Assembly (NCBI GenBank): GCA_018242725.1
Contig: JAFEBI010000011.1
Span: forward strand, 1-64,000
Length of the DNA: 64,000 nt
Direction: 5' to 3'
Origin: Nitrospira sp.
GTDB lineage: Bacteria; Nitrospirota; Nitrospiria; Nitrospirales; Nitrospiraceae
Shown here: positions 1 to 10,242 of the stretch, in pieces
Position numbering within the stretch: position 1 is the stretch's first letter
How the letters are laid out: each line of letters starts with the position of its first letter
Program-made: the position numbers and the translations under genes
The notes under the pieces: model-generated
The model's database searches: none
Seen by the model: only the letters and a program-made list of their open reading frames with translations
What the model was told of the DNA's origin: nothing

Positions 1-83
1 TCGGGGGGAAAGCATGAACGCCAATGCTCAACGGCATGACCGGAGATTCGTACGGAGCCGCCGATTTGAGTAGAGGCTGGTAA

Positions 84-119
84 GAAACGGCGGGCTCGGT
101 AGTTCGGGCTCGCCGTTTC
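84..119 (+). terminator. Hairpin after upstream reading frame
   Basis: Arms at 84-98 and 105-119 pair over 15 positions with two G-T wobbles and a 6-base loop. There is no T-run after it, so it is a stable hairpin and not a textbook intrinsic terminator. An open frame entering from the left edge stops with TAG at 71-73, just before the hairpin, but it is only 23 codons long here and I do not call it a gene. It probably closes the transcription unit before the protease gene. Confidence 0.45.
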
Positions 120-253
120 GGGCGGCATGAGGATCGCGGCAGATGCCGGTGATCGTGAGATGGACATGAACACCACACACGGCGTCACGCGGTGTGGATA
201 TGTTTCACGTTGATCGATCCTCTATCGCGGCGGATCCATGATGGGAGGTTACG

Positions 254-2077
254 GTGAAAAGCAAGACGCAAAACCTTGTGTTTTGGACGGTCGTAGGCCT
301 GTCCATGCTCGTTCTTCTCAACCTCTGGACTATGCCTACGCGTGTAGCCGTAGAGGAAGAGATTCTGTTCAGTGATTTCATGGCAAAACTCGACCAGGGC
401 GCTGTCGAAAAGGTCACCATGCAGGGATCTCGTCTCAGGGGTGTGTTGAAGGACCACACCCAGGTTCGAACGTATATGGCGGACTATCCTGATCTCGTCC
501 AGGTCCTGCGCGAGCAGCATGTTCAGATTGAGGTGAAGCCATCAGCTGAAAGTTCATGGTATATGACGATGCTCATGACCTGGGGGCCGTTCGTGCTCTT
601 TCTCGGGGTATGGTTATTCGTCATGCGCCGGATGCAGAACGGGAACGCGGCATTGTCTCTGGTGAAGAGCAGGGCCCGCATGCTGACGGAAGCACAAAAA
701 AAAGTCACGTTTTCAGATGTGGCAGGAATCGACGAAGTCAAAGCGGATGTGCAGGAGACGGTCGATTTTCTGAAGGACCCACGAAAGTTTCAGAAACTCG
801 GTGGGCGCATTCCCAAGGGCGTATTGGTCGTGGGCCCGCCAGGGACCGGGAAGACACTCTTGGCGAAGGCGATTGCCGGCGAAGCGGGCGTGCCGTTCTT
901 CAGCATCAGCGGATCTGATTTTGTGGAGATGTTCGTCGGCGTCGGGGCCTCTCGCGTGCGTACGTTGTTCGAAGACGCGAAAAAACATGCCCCCTGTATC
1001 GTTTTTATCGACGAGATCGACGCTGTCGGGCGGTCTCGAGGGATGGGGCTCGGCGGTGGAAATGATGAACGTGAGCAAACCCTCAATCAGTTGTTGGTCG
1101 AAATGGACGGATTTGATACGACGGAGGGTGTCATTCTGGTGGCGGCCACTAATCGGCCTGATGTGCTCGACCCGGCTCTGCTCAGGCCAGGGCGATTCGA
1201 CAGGCAGGTGACGGTGAATCATCCTGACCTTCGAGGCCGTTCAGAAATCCTCAAGGTGCACACGAAAAATGTGCCGGTTGCCGCCGACGTGGAACTGGAG
1301 ACGATCGCCCGAGGGACTCCCGGTTTCTCCGGCGCAGACCTCGAAAACTTAGTCAATGAGGCGGCGCTCCGAGCCGCTCGTCAGAATAAGAGCCAAGTCT
1401 GGGCCGTGGATTTTGACACGGCGAAAGATAAAATCTTGATGGGGACGGAACGCAAGAGCATGATGCTGACGGATGAGGAAAAACGGGTCATCGCGTATCA
1501 CGAGGCCGGCCATGCCTTAGTGGCGAAACTCCTGCCGGGCACAGATCCGGTTCACAAAGTGTCGATTATTCCGAGAGGTCGCGCTCTAGGTGTGACCTTA
1601 CAGTTGCCGACCAATGACCGCCACAATTACTCCAAAGAGTTTTTATACAACACGCTAGCCATTCTTCTCGGCGGCAGAGTAGCCGAAGAGCTGGTATTCA
1701 AACAGGTGACGACCGGTGCCGGCAACGATTTGGAACGGGCCACAGCCCTTGCGCGGCAAATGGTTTGCGAATGGGGTATGAGTGAAAGGCTTGGGCCTCT
1801 CACGTTCGGGCAGAAAGAGGGATCAGCATTTCTGGGACGTTCGTTTTCGACGAATCGTGACTGTAGTGAACAAATGGCAGCGGAGATCGACCTAGAAATC
1901 AAGCGTCTCATCAGAGAAAACTATGCACGGGCAAGGCAGTTGTTGACTGAACGGATGATGACCTTGGCGGCACTGGCAGACGCACTCCTGGAAAAAGAGG
2001 TGCTGGATGCGCGGGAAATTGAAGAGGTTCTTCTGCGGTCGTCTCAACAGGGTGTGACCTACTCTGCTGTATCATGA
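254..2077 (+). CDS. ftsH: FtsH-type ATP-dependent zinc metalloprotease
   Basis: Membrane-anchored AAA+ protease that unfolds and degrades membrane and short-lived cytosolic proteins. The 607-residue protein has two membrane segments (about 8-27 and 105-125) flanking a short periplasmic domain. Next come the AAA module with Walker A GPPGTGKT near 194, Walker B FIDEID near 252 and an arginine-finger stretch RPGRFDRQ, and then the M41 protease domain with zinc motif HEAGH at 416-420 and the third ligand in AGNDLERAT. The GTG start has GGGAGG five bases upstream. Length is slightly below the usual 610-650 because the C-terminal tail is short. Nitrospira-like genomes commonly hold several ftsH paralogues, so this may not be the only copy. 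It is separated from the next gene by 459 bp and is probably monocistronic. Confidence 0.95.
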   Translation: MKSKTQNLVFWTVVGLSMLVLLNLWTMPTRVAVEEEILFSDFMAKLDQGAVEKVTMQGSRLRGVLKDHTQVRTYMADYPDLVQVLREQHVQIEVKPSAESSWYMTMLMTWGPFVLFLGVWLFVMRRMQNGNAALSLVKSRARMLTEAQKKVTFSDVAGIDEVKADVQETVDFLKDPRKFQKLGGRIPKGVLVVGPPGTGKTLLAKAIAGEAGVPFFSISGSDFVEMFVGVGASRVRTLFEDAKKHAPCIVFIDEIDAVGRSRGMGLGGGNDEREQTLNQLLVEMDGFDTTEGVILVAATNRPDVLDPALLRPGRFDRQVTVNHPDLRGRSEILKVHTKNVPVAADVELETIARGTPGFSGADLENLVNEAALRAARQNKSQVWAVDFDTAKDKILMGTERKSMMLTDEEKRVIAYHEAGHALVAKLLPGTDPVHKVSIIPRGRALGVTLQLPTNDRHNYSKEFLYNTLAILLGGRVAEELVFKQVTTGAGNDLERATALARQMVCEWGMSERLGPLTFGQKEGSAFLGRSFSTNRDCSEQMAAEIDLEIKRLIRENYARARQLLTERMMTLAALADALLEKEVLDAREIEEVLLRSSQQGVTYSAVS

Positions 2078-2536
2078 ACGCTTCTTCTGCAATCACCAAT
2101 GTGCCACGGCGACCCACTTGGCTGCAGCTGTTCTGTGGCCAGGTGGGCGTCTCGGTGGTTTCGCCATCCGTGGACTCGCTGTATGGTCAGCAATGATAAG
2201 GACGCAGTAGAGGGAGCCTCAGCTATGGGTACGGCGGGTCCCGGCGAACGCTGATGAGGCGCTCAAACTATTCGGCGCCCAGCGCCAGCTTTTCGTATCA
2301 GCGATCATGCCAAGGGCATGTCCGACGCGGAAATCTGATCGTTGGAAGTTTTCATGCGCGGCGTGAGCAGGAGGGGCACGATAGCGTACAACTCCATCAT
2401 GTCAACATACATCCGGAGCGGAATCGTAACCTGCCTAGACTGTAATCAGACCAGATCTGATTCGCCTGTCACTCGCCGTGCAAGCAACTTGATGAAGAAG
2501 CAACGATCCATTGCTCTTTAATCCTGTTACGTTACG
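2078..2536. other. Intergenic region with hairpin
   Basis: No supported gene. A 63-codon open frame at 2254-2445 has no ribosome site and no recognisable composition. A hairpin with 10-bp arms (2113-2122 and 2138-2147, one mismatch) lies 36 bases after the protease stop and may end its transcript, although no T-run follows. Confidence 0.5.
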
Positions 2537-4861
2537 ATGAGTGATCCGAGTGGTCTAAAGACGATCTCTGGCATTGACTTGATTCGATCCTTCACGCACA
2601 CTCCAGGTATGTACGATCAGTCTGAAAGCGATCTCTTGCGGATGTTGGCCGATCGAGTCGGCATTGCGGCGGACTACTATGACATTGCCGGTACCCAGCA
2701 TGTGACGACCGATGAAACCAAGCGCGCTATTCTCGCCGCTATGAATCTGCAGGTGAGTACTCGTGACGAGCTTGTCGCGGAACTTGAGGCATGGGATGAC
2801 CGCTGGTGGTTGCGAGGGTGTGAGCCAGTCCATGTGTTGCGACGGGGATGTCCGGTGGGGACCTGGTCGCTGTACGTGCCATGTGAAAGTTCGGACGAGC
2901 CGGGTTTGTTCGTCAGATGGACGGTCACCGCGGAGCAGGGAGAGACGCAATCCGAGCAGATGGGGGAGCAGAGCCTTACGGTTGAAGAGACTCGAACGAT
3001 TCAGGGTCGTCGGTTTATTCGTGTCACAGTGGCCTTTCCGCAAGATCTGTTGCTTGGGTATTACACGCTGACCGCCCAGGTCAAAGGAGGTCGCACGAAC
3101 ACGGAGGCCTCGTTCCGTCTGATCGTTGCACCGGAACGGTGTTATATTTCTGATCCGTTGCAGCAAGGGGTGCGATGGTGGGGCGTCGCTTTGCAACTCT
3201 ATTCGTTGCGGAGCCATCACAATTGGGGGATCGGGGATTTTCGGGATCTCCGTGACGTCATCGACTGGGCAGGCAAACAGTTGGGTGCCGCAGTGATCGG
3301 GCTCAATCCGCTCCATGCGCTGAAGAACACGAAACCCTATCACATCAGTCCCTATTCACCCACCAGCCGGCTCTTCCTTAATGACCTGTATATCGACATC
3401 TCGCAGGTGTCGGAATGTCGAACGGACGCTGAGGTGCAAGCCCGATTGGCCGATCCCTCGTTTCGTGCTCGGATCGACGCGGCACGGCAGAGCGAGTTGG
3501 TGGATTATGATGCGGTGCAGTCGGTCAAACGAGAGGTCCTCGAGCTATGTTATCGGGCGTTCGTACGGGACAACTTTGAGGGGGTTGAACCGGAGTTGCA
3601 TGCGACGACCGCTCGAGGGAGAAGCTTTCGGGACTTCACGGAGCGAGAGGGTGAGGCGCTCCTGCGTTATGCGCTGTTTCACGCGTTGGAAGAGGCGCAA
3701 CGAGCCGCGCAATCTCCCCCTGTCACCTGGGAGGACTGGCCTGAACCCTATCGCACGCCGACATCGGAAGACGTGAGAGCGTTTCGCCGTTCCCACATGT
3801 GTCGGGTGCGGTTTTTTCAATACCTGCAGTGGGTGGCGGCTGAGCAATTACGCGTGCTGGTCAAGCGTACGCATGACGCCGGGATGCCGATCGGCTTGTA
3901 TCATGACTTTGCCTTGGGTAGCGATCGCTACGGCGCCGATGGGTGGTTGAATCGAGAGGTGCTCGCTTTCAAGGCCGACTGCGGAGCCCCGCCCGATGCC
4001 TTCGCGCCCGAAGGACAGAATTGGGGATTTTCCCCGCTCGACCCCTTGCGACTGCGTGCGAGTGGGTACCGGTATGTTAGTGCATTGCTTCGTAACAATC
4101 TTCGCTATGGAGGTGCGATACGGATCGACCATGTCATGGCGCTCTTTCGACTGTTTTGGATTCCCCGTGGACTTCCCCCTGCGATGGGGACCTATGTGTA
4201 TTATCGGGATGACGAACTACTGGCTATTCTGGCTTTGGAGAGCGTACGAGCTCATGCACTCGTGATCGGCGAAGATTTGGGAACTGTTCCCGATTGGGTG
4301 CGCGAGCGACTCGGACCGGCCGGGGTCTTATCCTATCGAGTCTTCTATTTCGAGCGAGAACATTGGGGAGGATGGAAGTCTCCGGCTCAGTATCCGGCGC
4401 AAGCCCTCGCAGTGGCCACGACACACGATCTGCCGACGTTGGTGGGATACTGGGAGGGTGCAGATATCGAAACTCGATCCGCACTGGGGTTGTTTCTTTC
4501 GGATGATGCGCGTCAAGCGATGTGGGCGGACCGGCAGCGAGAGAAGAGTGGGATTCTCGCGGCCTTGAAGTCGGAGGGTCTGTTGCCCTCCTGGGTCTCC
4601 GATGATCCGGTGTACACGCCGGTCATGACGCCTGAACTCGTGGAATGTATCCATCAGTATTTGGCCCGAAGCCCCGCCTGGCTGGTCTTGGCCAGTCTCG
4701 AAGATATGATTGGTACCCGATCCCAGGCCAATCTTCCGGGGACGGTGGATCAGCATCCGAACTGGTGTCGAAAGTTGAGCGCGACGGTGGAGGATTTGAC
4801 TCAAGACCCTCGTCCTCAACGGCTTGCGGCCCTGTTGCGTTCGACCCGCCCTCTTGTGTAA
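2537..4861 (+). CDS. malQ: 4-alpha-glucanotransferase (GH77, amylomaltase)
   Basis: Transfers alpha-1,4-glucan segments between maltodextrins, in cytoplasmic glycogen or maltodextrin metabolism. The 774-residue protein has the N-terminal extension typical of long bacterial MalQ (about 1-200) and then the GH77 barrel. The barrel carries GIGDFRDL, YHDFALGSDRYGADGW, the nucleophile region RIDHVMALFR (Asp), the acid/base region IGEDLGTVP (Glu) and the stabiliser TTHDLPTLVGYW (Asp). All three catalytic carboxylates are therefore present. The ATG at 2537 lacks a clear ribosome site, and an in-frame ATG at 2609, where similarity to the family begins, is a plausible alternative. The neighbours give no obvious polysaccharide operon. 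Confidence 0.93.
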   Translation: MSDPSGLKTISGIDLIRSFTHTPGMYDQSESDLLRMLADRVGIAADYYDIAGTQHVTTDETKRAILAAMNLQVSTRDELVAELEAWDDRWWLRGCEPVHVLRRGCPVGTWSLYVPCESSDEPGLFVRWTVTAEQGETQSEQMGEQSLTVEETRTIQGRRFIRVTVAFPQDLLLGYYTLTAQVKGGRTNTEASFRLIVAPERCYISDPLQQGVRWWGVALQLYSLRSHHNWGIGDFRDLRDVIDWAGKQLGAAVIGLNPLHALKNTKPYHISPYSPTSRLFLNDLYIDISQVSECRTDAEVQARLADPSFRARIDAARQSELVDYDAVQSVKREVLELCYRAFVRDNFEGVEPELHATTARGRSFRDFTEREGEALLRYALFHALEEAQRAAQSPPVTWEDWPEPYRTPTSEDVRAFRRSHMCRVRFFQYLQWVAAEQLRVLVKRTHDAGMPIGLYHDFALGSDRYGADGWLNREVLAFKADCGAPPDAFAPEGQNWGFSPLDPLRLRASGYRYVSALLRNNLRYGGAIRIDHVMALFRLFWIPRGLPPAMGTYVYYRDDELLAILALESVRAHALVIGEDLGTVPDWVRERLGPAGVLSYRVFYFEREHWGGWKSPAQYPAQALAVATTHDLPTLVGYWEGADIETRSALGLFLSDDARQAMWADRQREKSGILAALKSEGLLPSWVSDDPVYTPVMTPELVECIHQYLARSPAWLVLASLEDMIGTRSQANLPGTVDQHPNWCRKLSATVEDLTQDPRPQRLAALLRSTRPLV

Positions 4862-4879
4862 GTAGTACCGTCAAGGAAA

Positions 4880-4895
4880 CCTCACGGTCGTGAGG
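4880..4895. other. Inverted repeat over kinase GTG codon
   Basis: Six-base perfect arms (4880-4885 and 4890-4895) with a 4-base loop cover the GTG codon at 4890. If transcribed, the hairpin would bury that GTG, which favours the in-frame ATG at 4932 as the true kinase start. It could also act as a weak terminator for malQ, but no T-run follows. Confidence 0.35.
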
Positions 4896-6104
4896 CATCT
4901 CGATGCAGAGGCAGTGAGACTGGGAAAATCAATGGCAGTCATGACGCATCGAGACCGCCTCGTACTCGCCATCGCCGCGGCATGTTTTCTGATCATCCTG
5001 ATCAGCGAGCAGTTTGCTCCGGCCAACGTCGTCGTGGCTTACGGATACGTGGTGCCGATCTTGCTGGTTGCGATCTTTCGGAATCGTACGATCATGCTGA
5101 TCACCGTCTTGGCCTGTGTGGTCGCGACCTATTCGGGCCTTCTTCAACCCACCAAGCCAGGGCGATTTCAAGCGGCGCTGATTAATCGGAGCGTCGTCGG
5201 CAGCGTCTTATTGCTGGTCGGGTATCTCGGTATGAGTTGGGAAGAGCGAAAGGCACGGGAGGAGACTGCGCGAGCGGCCTTGGCTCATGAAACGGAGAGT
5301 CTTCTCAAGGCCAATACACAACTGGTGCAGGCGAAAGATCAACTGAATCGATCGGAACGCCTGGCGGCGGTCGGGCAGCTGGTGGCCTCCGTCGCGCATG
5401 AAGTCGGTACGCCGCTTCACTCCATTGCTTGGCATGTGCAAGCCTTGGCCGAAGAGCCTGGTATGACCCCAGACATGAAGAAGCGGGTGGCGGTCATTGA
5501 CGAACAACTGGCGCGAGTGGTGCGCATCATCCAAGACTTGCTCTCCTCGACCCGTCCTCGACAGCCGAAACCGGAGTGGCTTTCAGTGGGTGAAGTGGTG
5601 AGTCCTTCGGCGGTGCTGATGGAACCGGCGTTTCATGAAAAAGATCTCATGTTGACGGTCGAGATTTCCAAGGACCTTCCGCTCGTGTGGGCGGACAAGG
5701 AAAAGATCCATCAAGTACTCGTGAATGTGCTGGCAAATGCGCTCGTTGCAACTCCTGCACATGGGACAGTCACCGTGACCGCGGGATGTCGCGAGGCGTC
5801 AGTCGACGAACTTGAGCGCGGTCGACTCGTCGCAGACGGTATGTCACCGACGGTACTGACCATCGTGATACAGGATACGGGCTGTGGGATGCCGGCAGCC
5901 GATCTGGAAAAGGCATTCGAGCCGTTTTTCACCACCAAGGCGGTTGGCAAAGGGACTGGCTTGGGACTATTCTTAAGCCGAGAATCAGTCGCGGCTCATG
6001 GCGGGAGCCTGGTGCTCAGCAGTGTGATCGGGCAGGGCACGACCGTGACGATGACATTACCGGCGATGCGACGTAACTCTGTGCCTATAAAGGAAGAAAC
6101 ATAA
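4890..6104 (+). CDS. Membrane sensor histidine kinase, NtrB-like
   Basis: Sensor kinase of a two-component pair; it phosphorylates the response regulator encoded next. Three or four hydrophobic segments in residues 25-120 anchor it, with almost no periplasmic loop. This suggests sensing within the membrane or of an intracellular cue. A linker coiled coil leads to the HisKA domain with HEVGTPLHS (phospho-His near 171). The HATPase domain shows the N box ([12 protein letters not shown]), DTGCGMP and the [11 protein letters not shown] lid. The listed start is GTG 4890; ATG 4932, 14 codons in, avoids the hairpin over the GTG and may be real. The stop overlaps the next ATG by one base, so the two genes are translationally coupled. 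The signal is not evident from sequence. Confidence 0.9.
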   Translation: MRHLDAEAVRLGKSMAVMTHRDRLVLAIAAACFLIILISEQFAPANVVVAYGYVVPILLVAIFRNRTIMLITVLACVVATYSGLLQPTKPGRFQAALINRSVVGSVLLLVGYLGMSWEERKAREETARAALAHETESLLKANTQLVQAKDQLNRSERLAAVGQLVASVAHEVGTPLHSIAWHVQALAEEPGMTPDMKKRVAVIDEQLARVVRIIQDLLSSTRPRQPKPEWLSVGEVVSPSAVLMEPAFHEKDLMLTVEISKDLPLVWADKEKIHQVLVNVLANALVATPAHGTVTVTAGCREASVDELERGRLVADGMSPTVLTIVIQDTGCGMPAADLEKAFEPFFTTKAVGKGTGLGLFLSRESVAAHGGSLVLSSVIGQGTTVTMTLPAMRRNSVPIKEET

Positions 6105-7516
6105 TGTATGCAGCGACGATTCTGGTGGCCGATGACGATGCGGTTGCTCGTGAGCTGCTGGCGGAGGCGCTCAGGAAAGAAGGTTATCAGGTCGAGGCGT
6201 TTGCAAGCGGAGAAGAGGTGATCGCTAGGGGGCGTGAGGGGCGGGTCGATCTGGTGTTGACCGATATTCGCATGGGGGCTGTGGATGGACTCACTGTATT
6301 ACGGGAGTTCAAGCGAGTCAATCCGAATACGGCGGTGGTGGTGCTGACGGCATTTGGCTCGTTGGAAGGCGCGATTGAGGCGATCAAGCAAGGGGCCTAC
6401 GATTACCTCGCGAAACCGTTTAAGCGGGAAGATATCAAGCTGGTCGTCAAGCGGGGACTGGATCACTGTCGGTTGCTTCGAGAGAATGCACGGTTTCGAG
6501 AAGAGCTGAAGAGCAAGGGCGAGTGGTCCCCATTAGTCGGAAGCAGCACGGCGATGTTAGAGGTGTACAAGCTGGTGGCTCGTGTGGCGGAGAGCAAGAG
6601 CACCGTGTTGTTGCAGGGAGGAAGCGGAACAGGCAAAGAACTGATAGCCCGGGCGATTCATACGAATGGTCCTCGTCGGGATAAGCCCTTCATCCCGGTC
6701 AACTGTGGCGCATTGCCGGATACGTTGCTGGAGTCGGAAATGTTCGGATACGATAAGGGCGCGTTTACCGGGGCAGTGGGCACCAAGGTCGGACTCTTTG
6801 AATCGGCCAATGGAGGTACGTTATTTCTCGATGAAATTGGTGAGCTCGGACAAGCGTTGCAAGTCAAGCTGTTGCGGGTGATGCAAGATCAAGAAGTGCG
6901 GCGAGTCGGGAGCACGATATCCACCAAAGTCGATGTCCGGATCATTGCCGCGACGAATCGAGATTTGGAACAGTTGGTGAAGGAAGGAAAGTTTCGGGAC
7001 GATCTCTTCTATCGCCTGAAAGTAGTGCCGATCACCTTGCCGTCGTTGGTGGAACGCCGGGAAGACATTCCGATGTTGGTGCATCACTTTCTGCAAAAAT
7101 GTGCGACGGGGGCCGCGCATGTGGTACGAGGCGTCCTGCCGGAAACCATGATGCTCTTGACCCAGTATCGCTGGCCGGGCAATGTCCGTGAGTTGGAGAA
7201 TGCGATTGAGCGCGCCGTGTCGTTAAGTCACGGCCCCATGTTGACACCCGAGGATTTGCCGGAAGTGATTCGGCAGGGGGCGACCGCTGAGGGGGCTGCG
7301 AGTGTTGTTTCAGGCGATCCACTCGATGATGTCTATCTGACGCTTGAGGAAGTTGAGAAACGGCATCTGATTCGCGTGCTCAAGGAAACCAAGGGCAATA
7401 AGGTGAAAGCGGCCAAGATTCTTGGGATTGATCGGCGAACGCTCTATCGGATGGCTGAAAGGTTTGGTCTGGACCTTGGAGAAGAAGTGGAGGGAGGAGA
7501 GAAAGAATCTGTCTGA
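6104..7516 (+). CDS. Sigma54-dependent response regulator, NtrC family
   Basis: Phosphorylation-controlled enhancer-binding protein that activates RpoN promoters. The 470-residue protein has an N-terminal receiver with phospho-Asp in LTDIRMG (near 54) and Lys in LAKPFKRED. The central AAA+ domain has Walker A GGSGTGKE, the sigma54-contact loop GAFTGA and Walker [11 protein letters not shown]. The C-terminal Fis-type helix-turn-helix contains [17 protein letters not shown]. Full-length and intact. It follows the kinase with a one-base overlap and ends before a bidirectional terminator. The targets cannot be told from this window; no clear -24/-12 promoter was seen nearby. Confidence 0.94.
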   Translation: MYAATILVADDDAVARELLAEALRKEGYQVEAFASGEEVIARGREGRVDLVLTDIRMGAVDGLTVLREFKRVNPNTAVVVLTAFGSLEGAIEAIKQGAYDYLAKPFKREDIKLVVKRGLDHCRLLRENARFREELKSKGEWSPLVGSSTAMLEVYKLVARVAESKSTVLLQGGSGTGKELIARAIHTNGPRRDKPFIPVNCGALPDTLLESEMFGYDKGAFTGAVGTKVGLFESANGGTLFLDEIGELGQALQVKLLRVMQDQEVRRVGSTISTKVDVRIIAATNRDLEQLVKEGKFRDDLFYRLKVVPITLPSLVERREDIPMLVHHFLQKCATGAAHVVRGVLPETMMLLTQYRWPGNVRELENAIERAVSLSHGPMLTPEDLPEVIRQGATAEGAASVVSGDPLDDVYLTLEEVEKRHLIRVLKETKGNKVKAAKILGIDRRTLYRMAERFGLDLGEEVEGGEKESV

Positions 7517-7583
7517 CCGAGCGGAACGTTCTGATAGCGGAAGTAGTTGCGGGTTGATGAGGCCGTCACATGAGCGCAAAAAA

Positions 7584-7619
7584 AAGAACCGCCACGGACT
7601 CACGGTCGTGGCGGTTCTT
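7584..7619. terminator. Bidirectional intrinsic terminator
   Basis: Perfect 13-bp arms (7584-7596 and 7607-7619) with a 10-base loop lie between convergent genes. The A-run at 7578-7585 becomes a U-tract for leftward transcripts, so it is strongest for the lipoprotein operon on the minus strand. It also sits 67 bases after the response-regulator stop and can serve the plus strand, with only a weak T-rich tail. Confidence 0.85.
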
Positions 7620-7637
7620 CATGCAGGAAACGCAGCG

Positions 7638-8126
7638 CTACTGTTTTGCGCCGTAAAAGGTCTCAGTCGTATAAGTGGTCTGGACGATTTTCAACTCGTT
7701 TTTGATTAACCGTAGCTTATTTTGTGCGCTCTGTGGGACTTGGGGAGCTGTCGGACCCCAGCTATCGAACATTGTTTGCTTGCCTTCAGACGAGACTTGT
7801 AGACGGAGGCGAGAGCTCTGATCAGTTTCCGCCGTCACTGATGCTTCAGCCTGGCTTCTGACAACGCCAAACCGTCCTCTCACGAGCCAATCCCAGATGC
7901 TGGGCTGCTCGCCTCTATAGCCTGTCTGAAGCTGAGACCCATCTTTCCAGTCCACACAGCAGTAATCATCATCTGCAAGCACTTTTGTCACAGCCGCTTT
8001 GACCTGATCCGCCGAGGCCGGCAGAGTGACTTCCACGACATCAGGCTCCACAGGGTGTTGAACACCGGCACACCCAAACGTAACAGCAGTGAGGGCGACA
8101 ATGGCGAGGGAACCCATTCGGATCAT
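7638..8126 (-). CDS. Hypothetical lipoprotein
   Basis: 162-residue protein of unknown function. The N-terminus MIRMGSLAIVALTAVTFGC is a short type II signal peptide with the lipidated Cys at residue 19, so it is probably anchored in the outer membrane or periplasm. The rest is a soluble domain with a DYCCVDW stretch and a GYRGEQPSIWDW loop, followed by beta-rich sequence. Its start overlaps the stop of the upstream Lrp-domain gene by four bases (ATGA), so the two are coupled. It is the last gene of a leftward operon ending at the terminator at 7584-7619. No family was recognised. Confidence 0.75.
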   Translation of the reverse strand: MIRMGSLAIVALTAVTFGCAGVQHPVEPDVVEVTLPASADQVKAAVTKVLADDDYCCVDWKDGSQLQTGYRGEQPSIWDWLVRGRFGVVRSQAEASVTAETDQSSRLRLQVSSEGKQTMFDSWGPTAPQVPQSAQNKLRLIKNELKIVQTTYTTETFYGAKQ

Positions 8127-8539
8127 TTTGTTCTGGCCTCCTTCAGACGGTAGACAAGGTGAGTATCAGTCTGCGTCACTCCTTCGATGCTATGGATTCG
8201 ACTCAGTACAAGCTGAGTCAGGGCGTCTTGATCCTGGATATGTGCGATCGCGATGATATCCGGATTTCCCCAACAGGGATCAATCGTTTTGATCTCTTTA
8301 ATTTCCCCCAGTGCTTGGACGACCGAAGATGTCATCCCAGGTGTGACATTAATCAGAACGTAGGCCCGATCTGATGCGCCCTGGGACCCCGGTTCAGGGC
8401 CATGGATTGTATACGGGACTGAACCGGAAGAGGGCTGCTTTATAGCAAAGGCGGTTTGCCCTGTCAATACGGGCTTGCGGGGCGATGTTTTTGCGGATGA
8501 GGCGGCAGACGGGATGGATTTGAGGTTTGGTTTTGCCAT
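8123..8539 (-). CDS. Lrp/AsnC ligand-binding (RAM) domain protein
   Basis: 138-residue protein whose second half has the alpha/beta RAM fold: AYVLINVTPGMTSSVVQAL, then IDPCWGNPDIIAIAHIQD, then IHSIEGVTQTDTHLVY. This domain binds amino acids or other small molecules and oligomerises in Lrp/AsnC regulators. There is no helix-turn-helix. The first 50 residues are basic, Ser/Pro-rich and probably disordered. It may therefore act as a stand-alone effector domain. I prefer the ATG at 8539, four bases after the upstream stop and preceded by GAAGTGAGACC, over an earlier codon at 8560. It lies in an operon with the nuclease-like gene upstream and the lipoprotein downstream. Confidence 0.75.
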   Translation of the reverse strand: MAKPNLKSIPSAASSAKTSPRKPVLTGQTAFAIKQPSSGSVPYTIHGPEPGSQGASDRAYVLINVTPGMTSSVVQALGEIKEIKTIDPCWGNPDIIAIAHIQDQDALTQLVLSRIHSIEGVTQTDTHLVYRLKEARTK

Positions 8540-8543
8540 GGTC

Positions 8544-10040
8544 TCACTTCGGCGCAACAAGCACCTCGATCCGGCAGTGCTCGCTGACGCTGGTTAAGGT
8601 GGTTTCGAGCCGTTTGGGGCTTCCGATACGGCCTTCCGGATCGTACACAAAGCAAAAAATGGTGGAGCAGCGACCTTGGTTTCGATACTGCGCAGCATCC
8701 GCCATGACCTGGTCCGTCAGTTCTTTCGTCGTCAGGCCTGGTCCGGTTTTCTTCGCGACGATGGCGATCTGATCTCGATTCACTAACAGAGTGGTCCGTG
8801 AGGCACCTTCTGTGTAGGGTGGTGTCCATTCATCAGTCGCGACCTCATCGAATTCCACTTTTAATAAGGCGCACAACAGATCTTGTAAGTCATACTCATC
8901 GTCGACTTCGATGGTCGGCCGATAGTCCTTTCTCAGGCGGAGTTGGCGGGCGACCGAGTGGAAACGTTGACAGACTTTTCGAATGAGCACGAGTGGGTCT
9001 TGATCACGTCCGGTTTCGCACGCGGGTGACATGCTTCGAGCCATTGACGGATTGTCCGATATGAGAGTGTGCGGAGTCTCTCTTATGAGCGGTGCTGCCT
9101 TTAGGCTTGTCTCGGGAACCGGAGCATCGATGTGTGGAGGAGACAAGGAGGAGGATGCTGGTGGAACCGCTACAGATGTGGTTGGTGCCTGTGTTGTGTC
9201 GATCGGCCTATCAATCGACGGAGGGGTAAGAGGAAGGGGCGGAGGTGAAGCCTTTGAGGGAAGCCGCTCGGGAATGGAGGCGGCTGTCGGGTGCGTTGGG
9301 GGGTCGATTGTCGTGGGGAGCGGGGTTGGAATTGGAATAGGTTGAGAAACAGGTACGGACGTGAGCGGAGGTGGTGGCGTTGCTGGTTCAGGAGCAGTCG
9401 GTGATGCTGATGTCAGGGGAGTGAACGTCTGTAGAGGGTGTCCAGTGGGAGCAGAAATAGGAGCGGGCGTTGGAGGAGTTTGGGTTGGGTTTGGTATTGG
9501 GGTCAGAAGTTGAGATGTCGGCTTGATCGTCGATTGTGGTGATGGTGTCTGAGTACTGGGAGTACTAGAAGCCCCACCGTCTGGCGCAGGCGGCTGTGTT
9601 CGTGTAGCCTCCGCAGTTGGTGACGGAGGTGAAACGAGTTCCAAGTGTGTCGCGGGGCAAGGAGTTGGTTTAGATGCGGAGTCGCTTGTGGCCGTCGGTT
9701 TCAGCCCATGCAGTTCAAGTTTTTGGTCCTGCAGAGTCTGAATCAATCCCTTGATGACGACAAGGCTTTGGGCGATCTCCCCCTTGTCTCCGGTACGAAT
9801 CTTGAAATTCCGGTACGTCTGGTATTCCTGCGACCGTTCCCCGAATGTTTGGCGCAAGCACTCCCGAAACTTCAGTTCGGCCTTGCTCCTGGCGGCATCA
9901 CGGTAGGGGAAACCATCTTGGCTGAGGTCATGGATGGCCGCCAGAAGTTCCTGAAATTTATTGATGCCGAGGGAGAGCTCTTCGAGAAGGTCGGTCTTGG
10001 GTCGCGGGCGTTGCTGTTCCCCTGCGCGTGCTCGTGCCAT
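8544..10040 (-). CDS. Proline-rich protein with degenerate DpnII/MboI-like nuclease domain
   Basis: 498 residues in three parts. Residues 1-115 form a helical N-terminal region. Residues ~115-330 are a low-complexity Pro/Thr/Ser linker. Residues ~345-498 match the PD-(D/E)XK family related to DpnII/MboI, with landmarks VDDEYDLQDLLCALLKVEFD, EWTPPY, and FCFVYDPEGRIGSP. In active relatives I recall SRMDFLL followed by VVEVKKT, supplying Asp and Glu-x-Lys. Here the same positions read SRTTLLV and IAIVAKKT, so both acids are gone and only Lys remains. It is probably a binding or scaffold domain and not a nuclease. It is the first gene of the leftward three-gene operon and has no strong ribosome site. 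Confidence 0.75.
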   Translation of the reverse strand: MARARAGEQQRPRPKTDLLEELSLGINKFQELLAAIHDLSQDGFPYRDAARSKAELKFRECLRQTFGERSQEYQTYRNFKIRTGDKGEIAQSLVVIKGLIQTLQDQKLELHGLKPTATSDSASKPTPCPATHLELVSPPSPTAEATRTQPPAPDGGASSTPSTQTPSPQSTIKPTSQLLTPIPNPTQTPPTPAPISAPTGHPLQTFTPLTSASPTAPEPATPPPPLTSVPVSQPIPIPTPLPTTIDPPTHPTAASIPERLPSKASPPPLPLTPPSIDRPIDTTQAPTTSVAVPPASSSLSPPHIDAPVPETSLKAAPLIRETPHTLISDNPSMARSMSPACETGRDQDPLVLIRKVCQRFHSVARQLRLRKDYRPTIEVDDEYDLQDLLCALLKVEFDEVATDEWTPPYTEGASRTTLLVNRDQIAIVAKKTGPGLTTKELTDQVMADAAQYRNQGRCSTIFCFVYDPEGRIGSPKRLETTLTSVSEHCRIEVLVAPK

Positions 10041-10242
10041 AGTCGTGAAAAAAGTCTAACTGAGGGGCACAAACCGAGCAAGAAAACAACGGGTTTTCGA
10101 CCGTGGTCTCGAAGGGTTCTGTGATATGGGGAGTGGATGCCTTGCCATCCCATGACACGCAAGCCGCCATGGTCAAGGCAAAAAGAAACGGTGAGGGAGG
10201 GCGCTACGCGATATGTCTACGGCATCGGCGAACGTCGATCTC

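Noticed and set aside
2254-2445. 63-codon frame after the protease gene
   Set aside because: No ribosome site, no recognisable features, and a start inside a hairpin-rich intergenic stretch.
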